Origin: Enterovibrio norvegicus_B
GTDB lineage: Bacteria > Pseudomonadota > Gammaproteobacteria > Enterobacterales > Vibrionaceae
Direction: 5' to 3'
Assembly: GCF_002876705.1 (NCBI RefSeq)
Contig: NZ_MDAG01000090.1
Coordinates: 62,001-126,000 of the forward strand
DNA length: 64,000 bases
In this document: piece after piece, positions 54,201-63,546 of the stretch
How the letters are laid out: each line of letters opens with the position of its first letter
Numbering within the stretch: position 1 is the first letter of the stretch
Translations under genes and position numbers: made by a program
Notes under the pieces: generated by a model
The model's database searches: none
Told to the model about the DNA's origin: nothing
What the model saw: only the letters and a program-made list of their open reading frames with translations

Positions 54201-54635
54201 TTTGTGGGTATCGACATTAATCTCACCGAATTTGAAAATAAGTTTGTGCCACAGGCGGACATTGCTTCGATTGAGCAAGACGAAGAAGTGGTTGCTGGCG
54301 AATCAAAAATTAATCTCGAGCAAATTCGCGACCAGATAGGCGATAGCGAAGAAATGATTCAACGCATTCTGGGTAAGTACGTTAAGACGCAACTGAATGA
54401 CATCGATGCGTTTGAGGTGGCACTGAACGACGAAGACTTCACCAGTGTAAGAAAAATTGCGCACCGCATGAAAGGTGCCGCTGCAATGATTGGTGCGTCT
54501 GAATTGTCTACGCTCTGCCTAGAAATAGAAAAATACCCATCCGATGATATTGATGCGTTACGCGCGTATCTTCCTTTACTTAATCAAAACGCTAAAGCCA
54601 TCATTCGTGAAGTGGAAGCGCTCGGCGCTGTTTAG
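51294..54635 (+). CDS. Hybrid sensor histidine kinase (PAS-GAF-HisKA-HATPase-REC-Hpt)
   Basis: A 1113-residue membrane kinase. Order: membrane helices at about 8-27 and 148-165 with a periplasmic loop between, PAS (about 180-300), GAF-like (310-455), HisKA with His485 (MMSHEIRTPMNG), HATPase with NLVGNAVKF and GTGLGLP, a degenerate receiver-like stretch (720-830), a receiver with Asp892 (LMDCQMPEMDG) and an Hpt domain with His1057 (AHRMKGAA). This is the BarA/ArcB-like phosphorelay design. Final response regulator not in the window. Cotranscribed with the EAL-HDOD gene. Confidence 0.9.
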   Translation: MTVTMRTKLAVVLIVSGTLILSLFGMFNYYKTHDRLYGELDNELSSIAMRLSYRLPNQLWNFDFETVIKDIESESASRFVYRIEVVAKDDNFRHITSPKDGRVDNEFKLHVYPLIYSELDKPRPVGELIIYEDPRPIESTLTSEIVSGIAQVFLLDLMIMFLIWKYARAIKEIESSKNYLNTIIHSYNDGLVVLADDHRVSTLNEAARRLFEVDDVSDEDVSLSDIISKVVPDSRAYFSQALYGFNTKSLNYELMRANDKVIIQVRSTKITVNDEQLQVAIIRDITEQYLDKIKVSKGAELFSAVKTLQDKFLASEDFHHSFKEVLKILLKIGESNHGLIVELDRDAPDNYRILSQTRLIANGYVSEGFVKNVVTDVIETKKGSRSLQVAGLATNNNKLIINALSMPLFLSNQLVGVVCLFDESTNYDDDLQSWIEPVLSSLSAMVNFVRQKKLNDLISSEMVKAKEDAERANEAKTNFLAMMSHEIRTPMNGIVGMSNLLRETSLNQQQSYFVDTLVHSSNALLNIINDVLDLTKIEAGKMQLIETESELPDLVHEALVVFHAKTVEKNLRLHCFIEPNLPRWMMLDQVRYKQVILNLVGNAVKFTKQGSIMVHVSQIDVDKTPWLRLEVIDTGIGIPADKLDTIFENFTQVDSSYSRSYQGTGLGLPVCRKLVDLMGGDIRVSSRDALGTTFTVDVPLKGLENHPETLFSSLPPLADTLEQHALIATRDDQLMLVFKSYLTELGLTVTQYSPESELPTAVASSAILFVDEDVAGEIHAAISAASTSILISHDGMVEGQGMPCLINPISPEVLYHVLCADTEMPTFEENGAKDGVVRFDGLNVLIAEDHLVNQDLMVLVLQSLGCNSTLADNGRVALDKHKADPYDLILMDCQMPEMDGFEATQLIRKFDRETPIIAVTANALSGDAERCLAAGMNAHLAKPFTKDQLVNLMLLYVPNEKIQREIQPDFVGIDINLTEFENKFVPQADIASIEQDEEVVAGESKINLEQIRDQIGDSEEMIQRILGKYVKTQLNDIDAFEVALNDEDFTSVRKIAHRMKGAAAMIGASELSTLCLEIEKYPSDDIDALRAYLPLLNQNAKAIIREVEALGAV

Positions 54636-55008
54636 CAGTGCCGTCTAATTTTTAATCGCAACGTTCTACTCTGTCTCGTCTCATTGGCGAGTCGCTCGCC
54701 GGTTTCCTGTTTCTCTGGTTGTTACTTTCTCTGTTGCAATGTTGATGCGCCTCTATTTTTCTCAATCATATTTTCTCATTTCTCGGAATGATTGACAGAT
54801 CGTCAAGCTGGGTTAACGAATATTCTTCATTTGTGTACGGAATGTTGGTGTAGTTGGCAGGAATGACATAGTTTTAATAATCAAATTTATACCGTGAATG
54901 ACATGCGTAAATGATTCACTTGGAATTGAATAGATTGAAAAGGTTTGAATTCGATCATTTTCTGATGTTTGCGCATAGGACCAATATTTCGCGAAAAGGA
55001 GAGTCCAA
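54636..55008. other. Intergenic region before the RND operon
   Basis: 370 bases, AT-rich towards the right, expected to hold the pump promoter. Weak stem GGCGA/TCGCC near 54690. No open frame and no obvious terminator of the kinase gene. Confidence 0.35.
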
Positions 55009-56043
55009 ATGCAACGAACGCTTACGATAGCGTTTATTTCGTTATCACTCATCGCATGCAGTGAAGAGCCCCCCGTACCAGAACCCGAAGCAAGACCTGC
55101 CAAAATGATGACCGTCTCCATTGGAGATGGCGACATAAACCGCACTTTTTCTGGCACCGTGGAAGCGGATGATCAGGCCGTGCTTGCGTTTCGAGTATCG
55201 GGTGAAATTACAGACATGCCCGCGCTTGCAGGCATAGATGTGGTGGCAGGTGATGTGCTTGCAGAGTTAGACAAAGATGAATACGGGTTGCTGCTTGCGA
55301 AAGCGAAGGCAAGTTATCGTCTCTCTAAGGTGCAATATGACCGTGCGGTTAAGTTGAAGAAAACCAATGTTATTTCAGAGCAAGACTTTGATAGCGCCAA
55401 ATCGAGCTTGAGTGAAGCCAAAGCTGGGTTAGATCTTGCACAGTCTAACTTTGATTACACCACACTGAAGGCACCGTATAGCGGTACGATTTCACTGAGA
55501 GTGAAAGAGCGCAATGAATTCGTTGGTGCGATGGAACCCGTCATGCATATCCAAACGAAGGATGTGATTAACGTGAGCTTTCAACTTCCAGAGCGTCTTT
55601 TCCAATATTTCAATTCAGAATCTGAACTGCAGAGCCACCAACCGTTGATTTCTTTTGATACTTACCCGGGCAGCAGCTTTCCTGCAACGTTAAAAGAAGT
55701 CGATACCGAAGCGGATACCACCACGGCGTCTTATCGCATTACAGTGACATTGCCTCGTCCCGACAATGTGAACGTGTTACCGGGCATGGCCGCGCAAGTG
55801 ACGGCGACCTTGCCAGGTGCAAGCCAGAATATTATTCCCGACACAGCCATTGAAAACGATGGTGACAGCACCTTGGTGTGGCGAGTGGGTGAGGATGGCA
55901 AAGTGTCGAAAGTGTCAGTGTCTTTAGAAAATAACAAGCTGGTCGGCGGGCTGGAAAGTGGCGATACGATTGTTATAAACGGAATCAACAGCCTTGATGA
56001 AGGCATGGTGGTTTATCCGTGGGTCAAGGAACGAGGGTTGTAA
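55009..56043 (+). CDS. RND efflux adaptor (membrane fusion protein) 1
   Basis: A 344-residue periplasmic lipoprotein with lipobox SLIAC (Cys17), then the lipoyl, alpha-hairpin and beta-barrel domains of the HlyD/AcrA family (AVLAFRVSGEI at the first lipoyl half; hairpin about 98-145; second lipoyl half LKAPYSGTIS). It links the inner-membrane pump to an outer-membrane channel such as TolC. First gene of a three-gene pump operon with a second adaptor two bases downstream. Vibrio VexIJK has the same arrangement. Confidence 0.9.
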   Translation: MQRTLTIAFISLSLIACSEEPPVPEPEARPAKMMTVSIGDGDINRTFSGTVEADDQAVLAFRVSGEITDMPALAGIDVVAGDVLAELDKDEYGLLLAKAKASYRLSKVQYDRAVKLKKTNVISEQDFDSAKSSLSEAKAGLDLAQSNFDYTTLKAPYSGTISLRVKERNEFVGAMEPVMHIQTKDVINVSFQLPERLFQYFNSESELQSHQPLISFDTYPGSSFPATLKEVDTEADTTTASYRITVTLPRPDNVNVLPGMAAQVTATLPGASQNIIPDTAIENDGDSTLVWRVGEDGKVSKVSVSLENNKLVGGLESGDTIVINGINSLDEGMVVYPWVKERGL

Positions 56044-56045
56044 AA

Positions 56046-57155
56046 ATGATGAAGCGTATCAATCAATTTGCCATCAAATCCTTGGTGCCAGCGATCGCGA
56101 TTGCTCTTGTTGGGTGTAATGAAGCGCCTTCGGCGACGGATAAAGCGCCGCAAAATGTCGATGTTTTAGTGATTGGCGATGGCCAAAATGACGCACGTTT
56201 GCATTTTCCGGCCATTGCTGCGGCTGCCGACAGGGCGGAATTATCTTTCTTGGTAGCTGGTGAGATTAACGCCATTAACGTGAAGCCGGGGGATATCGTT
56301 AAGAAAGGTGATGTGCTCGCATCGCTCGACCCAACGAGCTATCAGCTTGAAGTGGACAATACCCAAGCGCGTTTTAACGTATCAGACAGCCAATACCGTC
56401 GTTCTAAGCCGCTGGTTGAAAAAGGCCTGCTAGCGAAATCTCAATTTGATGAGTTGGCTGCTCAACGACAGATCGCAAAAGCGGATCTAGATTTGGCAAA
56501 ACTCAAATTGTCTTACACCAAAATGACCGCTCCTGTGGATGGCGTAATCAGTCGTGTGCCAACCCAAGCCTTTGAAAATGTGTCAATTGGTCAAACCATT
56601 TTGAATATTCACGATGCAAGTCAGGTGGATGTGCGCATTCAGGTGCCGGATGTGTTGTTTGCGCGTAATGGCGGGAAAAGCCGTGAAGAGAACACGCAAC
56701 ACATTCGTCCTAAAGTGCAAACCGACGATGGCATGGAATATCGTGCGACGGTGAAAGAGTTTACTGCCCAGCCTGATCCTGAAACAGGGTCGTTCATGGT
56801 GACACTGACCATGCCGATGCCAAAAGACAAGTTCATTCTAGACGGCATGACAGTCGAAGTGTTGGTGGATGAAATCAGTCTGTATGACGACAGGGCGCAA
56901 CTCATCGAAGTACCGATTGAAACCGTGTTTAACGAAGACGGTGATGGTTTAGACAAGAGCAATAAGTTTGTTTGGAAATTGAAAGATGACAACACGCTAG
57001 AGAAGCGAAAAGTCACGGTGGGTAATTTAACGCCTTCTGGCATTTTAATTATCGAAGGTGTGACGTCGGGCGATCGTATTGTTTCGACGGGTGTGAATCG
57101 CCTCCGTGCTGATCAGTTAGTAAACGTCATCGAGAAAAAGGACATTGACCAATGA
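56046..57155 (+). CDS. RND efflux adaptor (membrane fusion protein) 2
   Basis: A 369-residue second adaptor of the same family, lipidated at Cys24 (ALVGC), with LSFLVAGEINAI, alpha-hairpin (about 95-145) and MTAPVDGVISRV. It starts two bases after the first adaptor and overlaps the permease start by four bases (ATGA). Two different adaptors may form a mixed hexamer. ATG at 56046 preferred, behind GAGGG at the end of the first adaptor gene. Confidence 0.9.
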   Translation: MMKRINQFAIKSLVPAIAIALVGCNEAPSATDKAPQNVDVLVIGDGQNDARLHFPAIAAAADRAELSFLVAGEINAINVKPGDIVKKGDVLASLDPTSYQLEVDNTQARFNVSDSQYRRSKPLVEKGLLAKSQFDELAAQRQIAKADLDLAKLKLSYTKMTAPVDGVISRVPTQAFENVSIGQTILNIHDASQVDVRIQVPDVLFARNGGKSREENTQHIRPKVQTDDGMEYRATVKEFTAQPDPETGSFMVTLTMPMPKDKFILDGMTVEVLVDEISLYDDRAQLIEVPIETVFNEDGDGLDKSNKFVWKLKDDNTLEKRKVTVGNLTPSGILIIEGVTSGDRIVSTGVNRLRADQLVNVIEKKDIDQ

Positions 57156-60100
57156 AACAGACGATTGCCAGTTACTTTATAAACAATAAGGTAATCAGTT
57201 GGATGTTGACGCTGATCTTCCTTATTGGCGGTACCCAAGCCTTTTTTGGATTGGGTCGGTTAGAAGATCCTGCGTTCACGATCAAAGATGCATTGATTGT
57301 GACCAGCTACCCAGGTGCAACACCACAGCAAGTGGAAGAAGAAGTTACTTACCCTATCGAGAAGGCGGTACAGCAACTTGTCTATGTCGATGAAGTGACC
57401 TCGATTTCGAGTCGTGGCTTATCTCAAATTACCGTGACCATGAAGAACAACTTTGGCCCTGATGATTTGCCGCAAATTTGGGATGAATTACGCCGAAAAG
57501 TGAATGACTTGCGTGGCAGCTTGCCTCCCGGCGTTAACACGCCACAGGTTATAGATGACTTCGGTGATGTGTTCGGCGTGCTATTAGCGGTCTCTGGTGA
57601 GGGATATTCTTATCAAGAGCTCGAAGACTATGTCGACTTTCTCCGCCGAGACCTTGAGCTTGTTGAAGGCGTGGGCAAGGTTCAAGTCACGGGTACACAG
57701 CAAGAACAAGTCTTTATCGAAATCTCGATGCGCAGGTTGTCAAACCTCGGCTTATCGCCAGATACCATCGATAACCTTTTAGCGACGCAAAACTTAGTTG
57801 GTAGCGCGGGCGCATTACGCATTGGCGATGAATACATCCGCATCCACCCAACGGGTGAATTCACCAGTGTGGAAGAACTGGGCAATTTGATCATTAACGA
57901 AGCTGGGCAAGAAGGGCTTATCTACCTGAAAGATGTCGCGGACATTAAACGTGGCTATCAGGAAGTGCCGAGTAACTTGCTGAGTTATAACGGCAGCGAA
58001 GCGTTGCACCTTGGGGTATCTTTTGCACAAGGCGTCAATGTGGTCGAAGTGGGTGAACGGGTTGATCGTCGACTCGCTGAGCTAAAGGAAAACCAACCTA
58101 TTGGTATCGACATTGGTGTGGTGTATGCCCAGCCAACAGAAGTTGATACCTCTGTGAAAGGCTTTGTGGTGAGCTTGGGTCAAGCGGTCGCCATCGTGAT
58201 TATCGTGCTGCTTTGCTTTATGGGGCTGCGTTCTGGCTTATTGATAGGTCTGATTCTGCTGCTGACTGTGCTCGGCACCTTTATTTTCATGCAGTACTTC
58301 GCCATCGATCTGCAACGTATTTCTTTGGGTGCATTGGTTATCGCGTTGGGGATGTTGGTGGATAACGCCATTGTGGTGGTCGAGGGGATACTCATCGGCC
58401 TCAAGAAGGGAAGAACCCGGACGGAGGCCGCCTCAGACATTGTTACCCAAACCAAGTGGCCGTTGCTGGGGGCAACCGTCATTTCAGTGACCGCGTTTGC
58501 TCCCATTGGTTTGTCTGCTGATGCAACCGGCGAATATTGTGGCACCTTGTTCCAAGTGCTGCTCATCTCTCTGATGCTAAGCTGGTTTACTGCCATTACG
58601 CTGACACCCTTCTTCGCCAGCATGTTCTTTAAAGAAGAAGTGCAGGCTGAAGGTGAAGAAGACGTTGATCCATACAATGGCATGTTGTTCGTGCTGTACC
58701 GTAAGTTCTTAGGCGTGTGCATGCACCGCACGGGTGTCACCATCGTGGTGTTAGTTGCTGCGCTAGCCGCAAGCCTTTACGGGTTCACCTTGCTGAAGCA
58801 GTCTTTCTTCCCGTCATCTACTACGCCTATGTACATGGTGGATATCTGGATGCCAGAAGGTACAGACATTCGTGCAACGGAAGAAAACCTGATCGAGATT
58901 GGCGCTTGGGTTCAAAATCAGCCAAATGTCGAACATGTTTCTACCAGTGCGGGTCAAGGGGTTCAACGCTTTATGTTGACGTATGCACCGGAGAAAAGTT
59001 ATTCGGCGTACGGTGAAATCATCATTCGCGTGAAGGACTATGAATCTGTGTTGCCTTCGATGGCGGTAGTGCGTGATCACCTAGACCAGGGCTTCCCTGG
59101 CCTTCAATACAAAATGAAACGCATTGAACTAGGGCCAGCATCTGGTTCGAAGATTGAAACACGTATCCTTGGTTCTGATCCGACGGTACTTCGCTCGATT
59201 GCAGCCGAAGTGACAGACATTTTGAACAGCGACCCGGATGCGGTGAACATTCGCCATGATTGGCGTGAACGCACGAAGATTCTCGAGCCGCAATTCAATG
59301 AAAGTCAGGCACGTCGATATGGGATCACCAAAGCAGACGTTGATGAACTCCTGATGATGGCGTTCTCTGGTCTCAATGTGGGTATTTATCGAGATGGCAC
59401 GACTTTAATGCCAATCGTAACCCGCTTGCCTGAACAAGAACGTGTGGACGTGAAAACCATCGAAGGCATGAAAATCTGGAGCCCTGTGCTCAAAGATTAC
59501 ATTCCTTTGCAACAAGTGATTCTTGGCTATGAAGTGATTTGGGAAGATCCGCTCGTGGTTCGTGAGAACCGTAAGCGCACATTAACCGTGTTTGCGGACC
59601 CAGATCCATTGAAAGATGTCACGGCTGCGACGTTGCAAAAGCGCATTCAACCTTTGGTTGAAGCCATTGAATTGCCAAAAGGCTACAGCATAGAGTGGGG
59701 TGGAGAATATGAATCATCCGGTGATGCACAGGAAAGCTTGTTCACCACCATGCCGATGGGCTACCTCTTCATGTTCTTGGTGACGGTGTTCCTGTTCAAC
59801 TCCGTGAAAGATTCTATGATTGTCTGGCTGACGGTGCCGCTTGCCATTATCGGTGTGACAACAGGTTTACTCTTGTTGGACACGGCATTTGGCTTTATGG
59901 CACTTCTGGGCTTCTTGAGCCTGTCCGGTATGCTGATTAAAAACGGTATTGTTTTGATTGACCAAATCAACATTGAGATGGAAAGCGGGAAAGATGAACT
60001 CAATGCGATAGTTGATGCGGCTGTCAGTCGTGTGCGGCCTGTCTGCATGGCGGCAATCACGACCGTATTGGGGATGATTCCATTACTGCCTGATGTTTTC

Positions 60101-60217
60101 TTTAAACCAATGGCGGTCACTATCATGTTTGGTTTGGGCTTTGCGACAGTACTGACGTTGATCGTCGTTCCTGTGCTCTATCGTCTCTTTTATCGGATAA
60201 AATATCATCCTGTATGA
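57152..60217 (+). CDS. RND efflux permease (VexK-like)
   Basis: A 1021-residue RND pump with 12 membrane helices and two periplasmic loops. The proton-relay Asp404 is in MLVDNAIVVVE in helix 4. Length and motifs fit the hydrophobe/amphiphile efflux family; relatives with two adaptors include V. cholerae VexK. Substrates (bile salts, detergents, drugs) cannot be told from sequence. The outer-membrane partner is not encoded here. A terminator follows. Confidence 0.93.
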   Translation: MKQTIASYFINNKVISWMLTLIFLIGGTQAFFGLGRLEDPAFTIKDALIVTSYPGATPQQVEEEVTYPIEKAVQQLVYVDEVTSISSRGLSQITVTMKNNFGPDDLPQIWDELRRKVNDLRGSLPPGVNTPQVIDDFGDVFGVLLAVSGEGYSYQELEDYVDFLRRDLELVEGVGKVQVTGTQQEQVFIEISMRRLSNLGLSPDTIDNLLATQNLVGSAGALRIGDEYIRIHPTGEFTSVEELGNLIINEAGQEGLIYLKDVADIKRGYQEVPSNLLSYNGSEALHLGVSFAQGVNVVEVGERVDRRLAELKENQPIGIDIGVVYAQPTEVDTSVKGFVVSLGQAVAIVIIVLLCFMGLRSGLLIGLILLLTVLGTFIFMQYFAIDLQRISLGALVIALGMLVDNAIVVVEGILIGLKKGRTRTEAASDIVTQTKWPLLGATVISVTAFAPIGLSADATGEYCGTLFQVLLISLMLSWFTAITLTPFFASMFFKEEVQAEGEEDVDPYNGMLFVLYRKFLGVCMHRTGVTIVVLVAALAASLYGFTLLKQSFFPSSTTPMYMVDIWMPEGTDIRATEENLIEIGAWVQNQPNVEHVSTSAGQGVQRFMLTYAPEKSYSAYGEIIIRVKDYESVLPSMAVVRDHLDQGFPGLQYKMKRIELGPASGSKIETRILGSDPTVLRSIAAEVTDILNSDPDAVNIRHDWRERTKILEPQFNESQARRYGITKADVDELLMMAFSGLNVGIYRDGTTLMPIVTRLPEQERVDVKTIEGMKIWSPVLKDYIPLQQVILGYEVIWEDPLVVRENRKRTLTVFADPDPLKDVTAATLQKRIQPLVEAIELPKGYSIEWGGEYESSGDAQESLFTTMPMGYLFMFLVTVFLFNSVKDSMIVWLTVPLAIIGVTTGLLLLDTAFGFMALLGFLSLSGMLIKNGIVLIDQINIEMESGKDELNAIVDAAVSRVRPVCMAAITTVLGMIPLLPDVFFKPMAVTIMFGLGFATVLTLIVVPVLYRLFYRIKYHPV

Positions 60218-60233
60218 TCCGTCTTTTAACGGG

Positions 60234-60262
60234 AAAATAGCCTGCATCATGCAGGCTATTTT
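60234..60262 (+). terminator. Terminator of the RND operon
   Basis: Perfect AAAATAGCCTGCAT/ATGCAGGCTATTTT hairpin with one loop base, 16 bases after the stop. Confidence 0.9.
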
Positions 60263-60703
60263 CATTTTAAAAGGGTGCTCGTCGTCACATCCAAAAAAAC
60301 GGTCAAAAAAACAACGAAATGCCATTAAAAAATAAGCTTTTTATATCAATAAGATAGGAGCGCATGGGTGGTGTGGATAACTAAATTTTTATCCACAGAA
60401 ATGGTTGATAACTCGGTAGATTAATCATGTGAAGGCTTACCCAGCGCGGCTTACAAAAAAGTCAAGCAATGACATTTTGATGAAATTTTAATGTGACTCT
60501 ACCTTGACAGGATTTTTGTCTTAACCATCTAAGAATGAACGCAATTTAGGGGACATCGATCCATATAATTGAAGTTGCATGATCAATTAAATGCATGAAA
60601 AAGGATCGCTAAATGCTGTCAATTCCTTACTTAAATATGCTCAAAAGTTGCACACATGGTAACTGGTCAAACGCTAAGCGGTTTCCAAAGTAGGGAAGGT
60701 GTA

Positions 60704-60735
60704 AAGAAAACGCCAAGCACTGTGCTTGGCGTTGT
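60704..60735 (-). terminator. Terminator of nhaA
   Basis: Near-perfect 12-base stem AACGCCAAGCAC/GTGCTTGGCGTT, with T-rich sequence on the minus strand, 38 bases beyond the nhaA stop. Confidence 0.85.
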
Positions 60736-60772
60736 TTGTTTCGGCGGGTCTTATTCTGCGCGTTAAAGCACG

Positions 60773-61990
60773 CTAGCTTGATTCATCAGCAGTACCTTCT
60801 TTCTCTGAACTTGAACGCGAACTTTGCTCAAAGGTGTATTTTAAGGCCAAGTAGCCGATCACCGCCGCGAGGATAGAGCCGATAAATATGGCAATGCGAG
60901 ATAGGTCGACCAATGCATGGTTGTCAGCGCCTGGGAAGGCCAATGTCGTGATGAATATCGACATGGTAAATCCAATACCACAGAGAATAGATGCAGCAAC
61001 CACATGCATGAAATGCACGCCCTTGGGCAAGCTTGCCACCCCAGTCTTGATGGCGAGGTAACAAGCGGCGCTGATCCCTAATGGTTTACCAAGTAGGAGC
61101 CCAAGCGTAATTCCTAACGGGAGTGGTTCTAACAACATATCAGCGCTGAAGTCATTGAGCGGTACGCCAGAGTTCGCAAACGCAAACAGCGGCAGAATCG
61201 CAAAGCTACTCCAAGGATGGATACCGTGTTCCAAATAGCGGAGTGGGCTTCTCACACGGTGGTGCTTGATACGAAGCGGCACAGCGAAGCCAAGAATGAC
61301 CCCTGCCACTGTGGCATGAACGCCGGATTTTAGAACAGCAACCCAAAGTATCGCCCCCACGAGTAAATACCCTGTCAAACGGGCCACCCCTTTCGCGTTC
61401 ATATAGAACAATGCAGCGCTTGCCAACACAGCGATAGAAAGAGCAATCACGGACAGGTCGCTGCTAAAGAACAGTGCAATAATGATAACCGCGCCTAAAT
61501 CATCAATCACGGCCAATGCGAGTAAAAAGACTTTGAGGCTAACAGGTGTTTGCTTACCGAAAAGGGCCAGTACACCAAGGGTAAAGGCAATATCGGTGGC
61601 GGCAGGAATGGCCCATCCATCCAACGATTTTGGCTCATTGATGTTCAGTAGGACGAAAATGAGAACCGGAACTACCATGCCACCGATCGCCGCGATAACA
61701 GGGAACATAGCGCGGGAGCGGGTTCGCAATGCGCCTTGAATCAATTCTCGCTTTACTTCCAAGCCGATCAACAGAAAGAAAATGGCCATTAAGCCGTCGT
61801 TAATCCAAAGGAGTAAATTCTTTTCTATATCGAGGGAACCGATCTTTATGTGGATGGGTGTATCCAGTAACGCTAGGTAGTAAGGAGCAAGTGGTGAGTT
61901 CGCAATAATAAGGGCTGCGAAAGCCGTGGCAATTAAGAGGATCCCGGGGGCCGTGTCGAGCTTGAAAAAGTCGCCCAGTTTTTTAATCAA
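60773..61990 (-). CDS. nhaA: Na+/H+ antiporter NhaA
   Basis: A 405-residue inner-membrane antiporter that exports sodium in exchange for protons. The ion-binding aspartates are at 133 (ATDIAFTLG) and 163-164 (DDLGAV), with the same numbering as E. coli. C-terminus ends in a charged Ser/Glu tail. Ribosome site TAGGAGCG before the ATG. Monocistronic; salt and pH control cannot be seen. Confidence 0.96.
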   Translation of the reverse strand: MIKKLGDFFKLDTAPGILLIATAFAALIIANSPLAPYYLALLDTPIHIKIGSLDIEKNLLLWINDGLMAIFFLLIGLEVKRELIQGALRTRSRAMFPVIAAIGGMVVPVLIFVLLNINEPKSLDGWAIPAATDIAFTLGVLALFGKQTPVSLKVFLLALAVIDDLGAVIIIALFFSSDLSVIALSIAVLASAALFYMNAKGVARLTGYLLVGAILWVAVLKSGVHATVAGVILGFAVPLRIKHHRVRSPLRYLEHGIHPWSSFAILPLFAFANSGVPLNDFSADMLLEPLPLGITLGLLLGKPLGISAACYLAIKTGVASLPKGVHFMHVVAASILCGIGFTMSIFITTLAFPGADNHALVDLSRIAIFIGSILAAVIGYLALKYTFEQSSRSSSEKEGTADESS

Positions 61991-62208
61991 AACGCGCTCC
62001 TATCCTTCGTCGCATAATACTTAAGTCTAATAAGTAAAAGGAAAAAAGGGCAAAAACTTGTCTAAACATTAATTCAAATGCATGACATTGAATAGCGTTT
62101 TGCCAAAGCTTCCATGTGTTCCATCACAGGATGTTAGGTTAAGCGTAGGTGCCGAAGAGGGAGTGCACTGCAGCCATCTTGAGACAACTGCAATGTTCTG
62201 CTGGATAT

Positions 62209-62700
62209 TTAGGCCGTTTTTTTCGATGGGATCATTTTCAGTGAGAGCGTAAGGTGAAAGATTGCCATGGGCTCATCGCCACTGATTGAGGGGCAGGTTG
62301 CCGTGATTTTCACGGGACGATTAACGCGCTCACCGGTTGAAATCGTTTCATCGAGCATTTCATCAATGGCGTGTCCGTCTACACAGGTAAATAAGACATC
62401 TGCTTCGGGTCTCTTAAGAAACTCTCCAGTAACCGCTTTGAACGCCAGCGAGATTTTTTCGCCCCGTGCTTCGGCCTTGCTCATTGCCATAAAACCACCA
62501 GCGACATCAGCACCAATGGCGAGGGTGCCAAAGTACATGCTGTTGAGGTGGTTTTTGGTTCGACGTCGAGTACGGATTTTTATTTGAACTTGTTCTTCAT
62601 TCAACACAAGAATCTTAGGGCGGCAATACCAGATCAATGGCACTTTAAAAAAGCCAAACAGTGCCAGCATTCGGTTTGCGTGTTGCAGTGATTGTTTCAT
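62209..62700 (-). CDS. Hotdog-fold DUF4442 protein
   Basis: A 163-residue protein resembling DUF4442, a hotdog-fold thioesterase-like family: NHLNSMYFGTLAIGADVAGGFMAM is the conserved helix region. It probably acts on acyl-CoA or acyl-ACP but no substrate is known. I chose the ATG at 62700, behind AAGGACGAAGG, over 62733. It lies 85 bases downstream of the Nudix gene on the same strand. Confidence 0.8.
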   Translation of the reverse strand: MKQSLQHANRMLALFGFFKVPLIWYCRPKILVLNEEQVQIKIRTRRRTKNHLNSMYFGTLAIGADVAGGFMAMSKAEARGEKISLAFKAVTGEFLKRPEADVLFTCVDGHAIDEMLDETISTGERVNRPVKITATCPSISGDEPMAIFHLTLSLKMIPSKKTA

Positions 62701-62785
62701 CCTTCGTCCTTGAGGCGGTTGAATACAATTCACTCTATAAACTCAACTGGTCGGATGTCAATGTGATGGTTGTTTTGATCCTAGG

Positions 62786-63307
62786 CTATGTGATCAAGCC
62801 AAGCAATTGTGCACGACAGAACGCCACAATGGTTTTGCTATCTTGGATTTGATTATTGGCAATCATGCTCGCAACCTCTTCTACTGAGAAATGCACAACC
62901 TCAATGACTTCGTCTTCATCCATTTCCGCTTCGCAGGGTGATAACAGCTTTGCGACGAAGAGATATTGTGTTTCATTGCAAAACCCAGGGGCAGGTAATG
63001 ACTCGCCAATCGCATGCCATTCTTCTGCTTGTAAGCTGGCTTCTTCTGCCAGTTCTCTCACTGCACAAACCGAGGGGGATTCTGAAGACTCTAAGGTGCC
63101 TGCGGGAAATTCATAAATCCAACGGCGAATGGAAGGGCGATACTGCTTGAGTAACACCAGTTTTCCATCGTTTGCGACGGGCAGAATCAGCACAGCACCG
63201 GGGTGTTCAAGGGTAATGTGGTTAGTGATGACACCGTTGGGCAAGGTGTGTGTTGATTCTTCGAGCGTGAAGCGCTTCCACGCGTAAAGTTGTTTAGGGT
63301 CTGGCAT
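62786..63307 (-). CDS. Nudix hydrolase (ADP-ribose pyrophosphatase type)
   Basis: A 173-residue Nudix protein. The Nudix box lies at about residues 70-92 with the core RELAEE; the usual glycine after EE is Ala. The APGFCNE segment after it is typical of NudF-like ADP-sugar hydrolases. Cytoplasmic clearing of ADP-ribose or related nucleotide sugars is likely. Possibly cotranscribed with the DUF4442 gene. Confidence 0.88.
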   Translation of the reverse strand: MPDPKQLYAWKRFTLEESTHTLPNGVITNHITLEHPGAVLILPVANDGKLVLLKQYRPSIRRWIYEFPAGTLESSESPSVCAVRELAEEASLQAEEWHAIGESLPAPGFCNETQYLFVAKLLSPCEAEMDEDEVIEVVHFSVEEVASMIANNQIQDSKTIVAFCRAQLLGLIT

Positions 63308-63546
63308 GAGTAATAACTTACTGGCTTAAAAACAGATAATACGCTCACGCTACCCCCGAAAGATGTATTTCCTGAAGAATGTTTCGTGAGATGGCAATAA
63401 AAGTGTGATCACGAACAATAAAAAATGCGGGATATTGCAGAAATATGGTAGTATTCGCGCCTAATTTCCATGGGAGTCGCCTTGGGTTGACGGGTATAGA
63501 TAACTCAATAACTCCCTGTATAAAAAGAAATCATTGGAGTACTACC

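Larger units (their letters stand above)
60218..60772. other. Convergent intergenic region
   Basis: 555 bases between the pump operon and nhaA, holding one terminator at each end. The middle (60300-60690) is AT-rich with no open frame or clear structure; a small RNA cannot be ruled out. Confidence 0.4.

Noticed and set aside
58180..58743. 187-codon frame antisense to the RND permease
   Set aside because: A shadow of membrane-helix codons of the pump; no start context.
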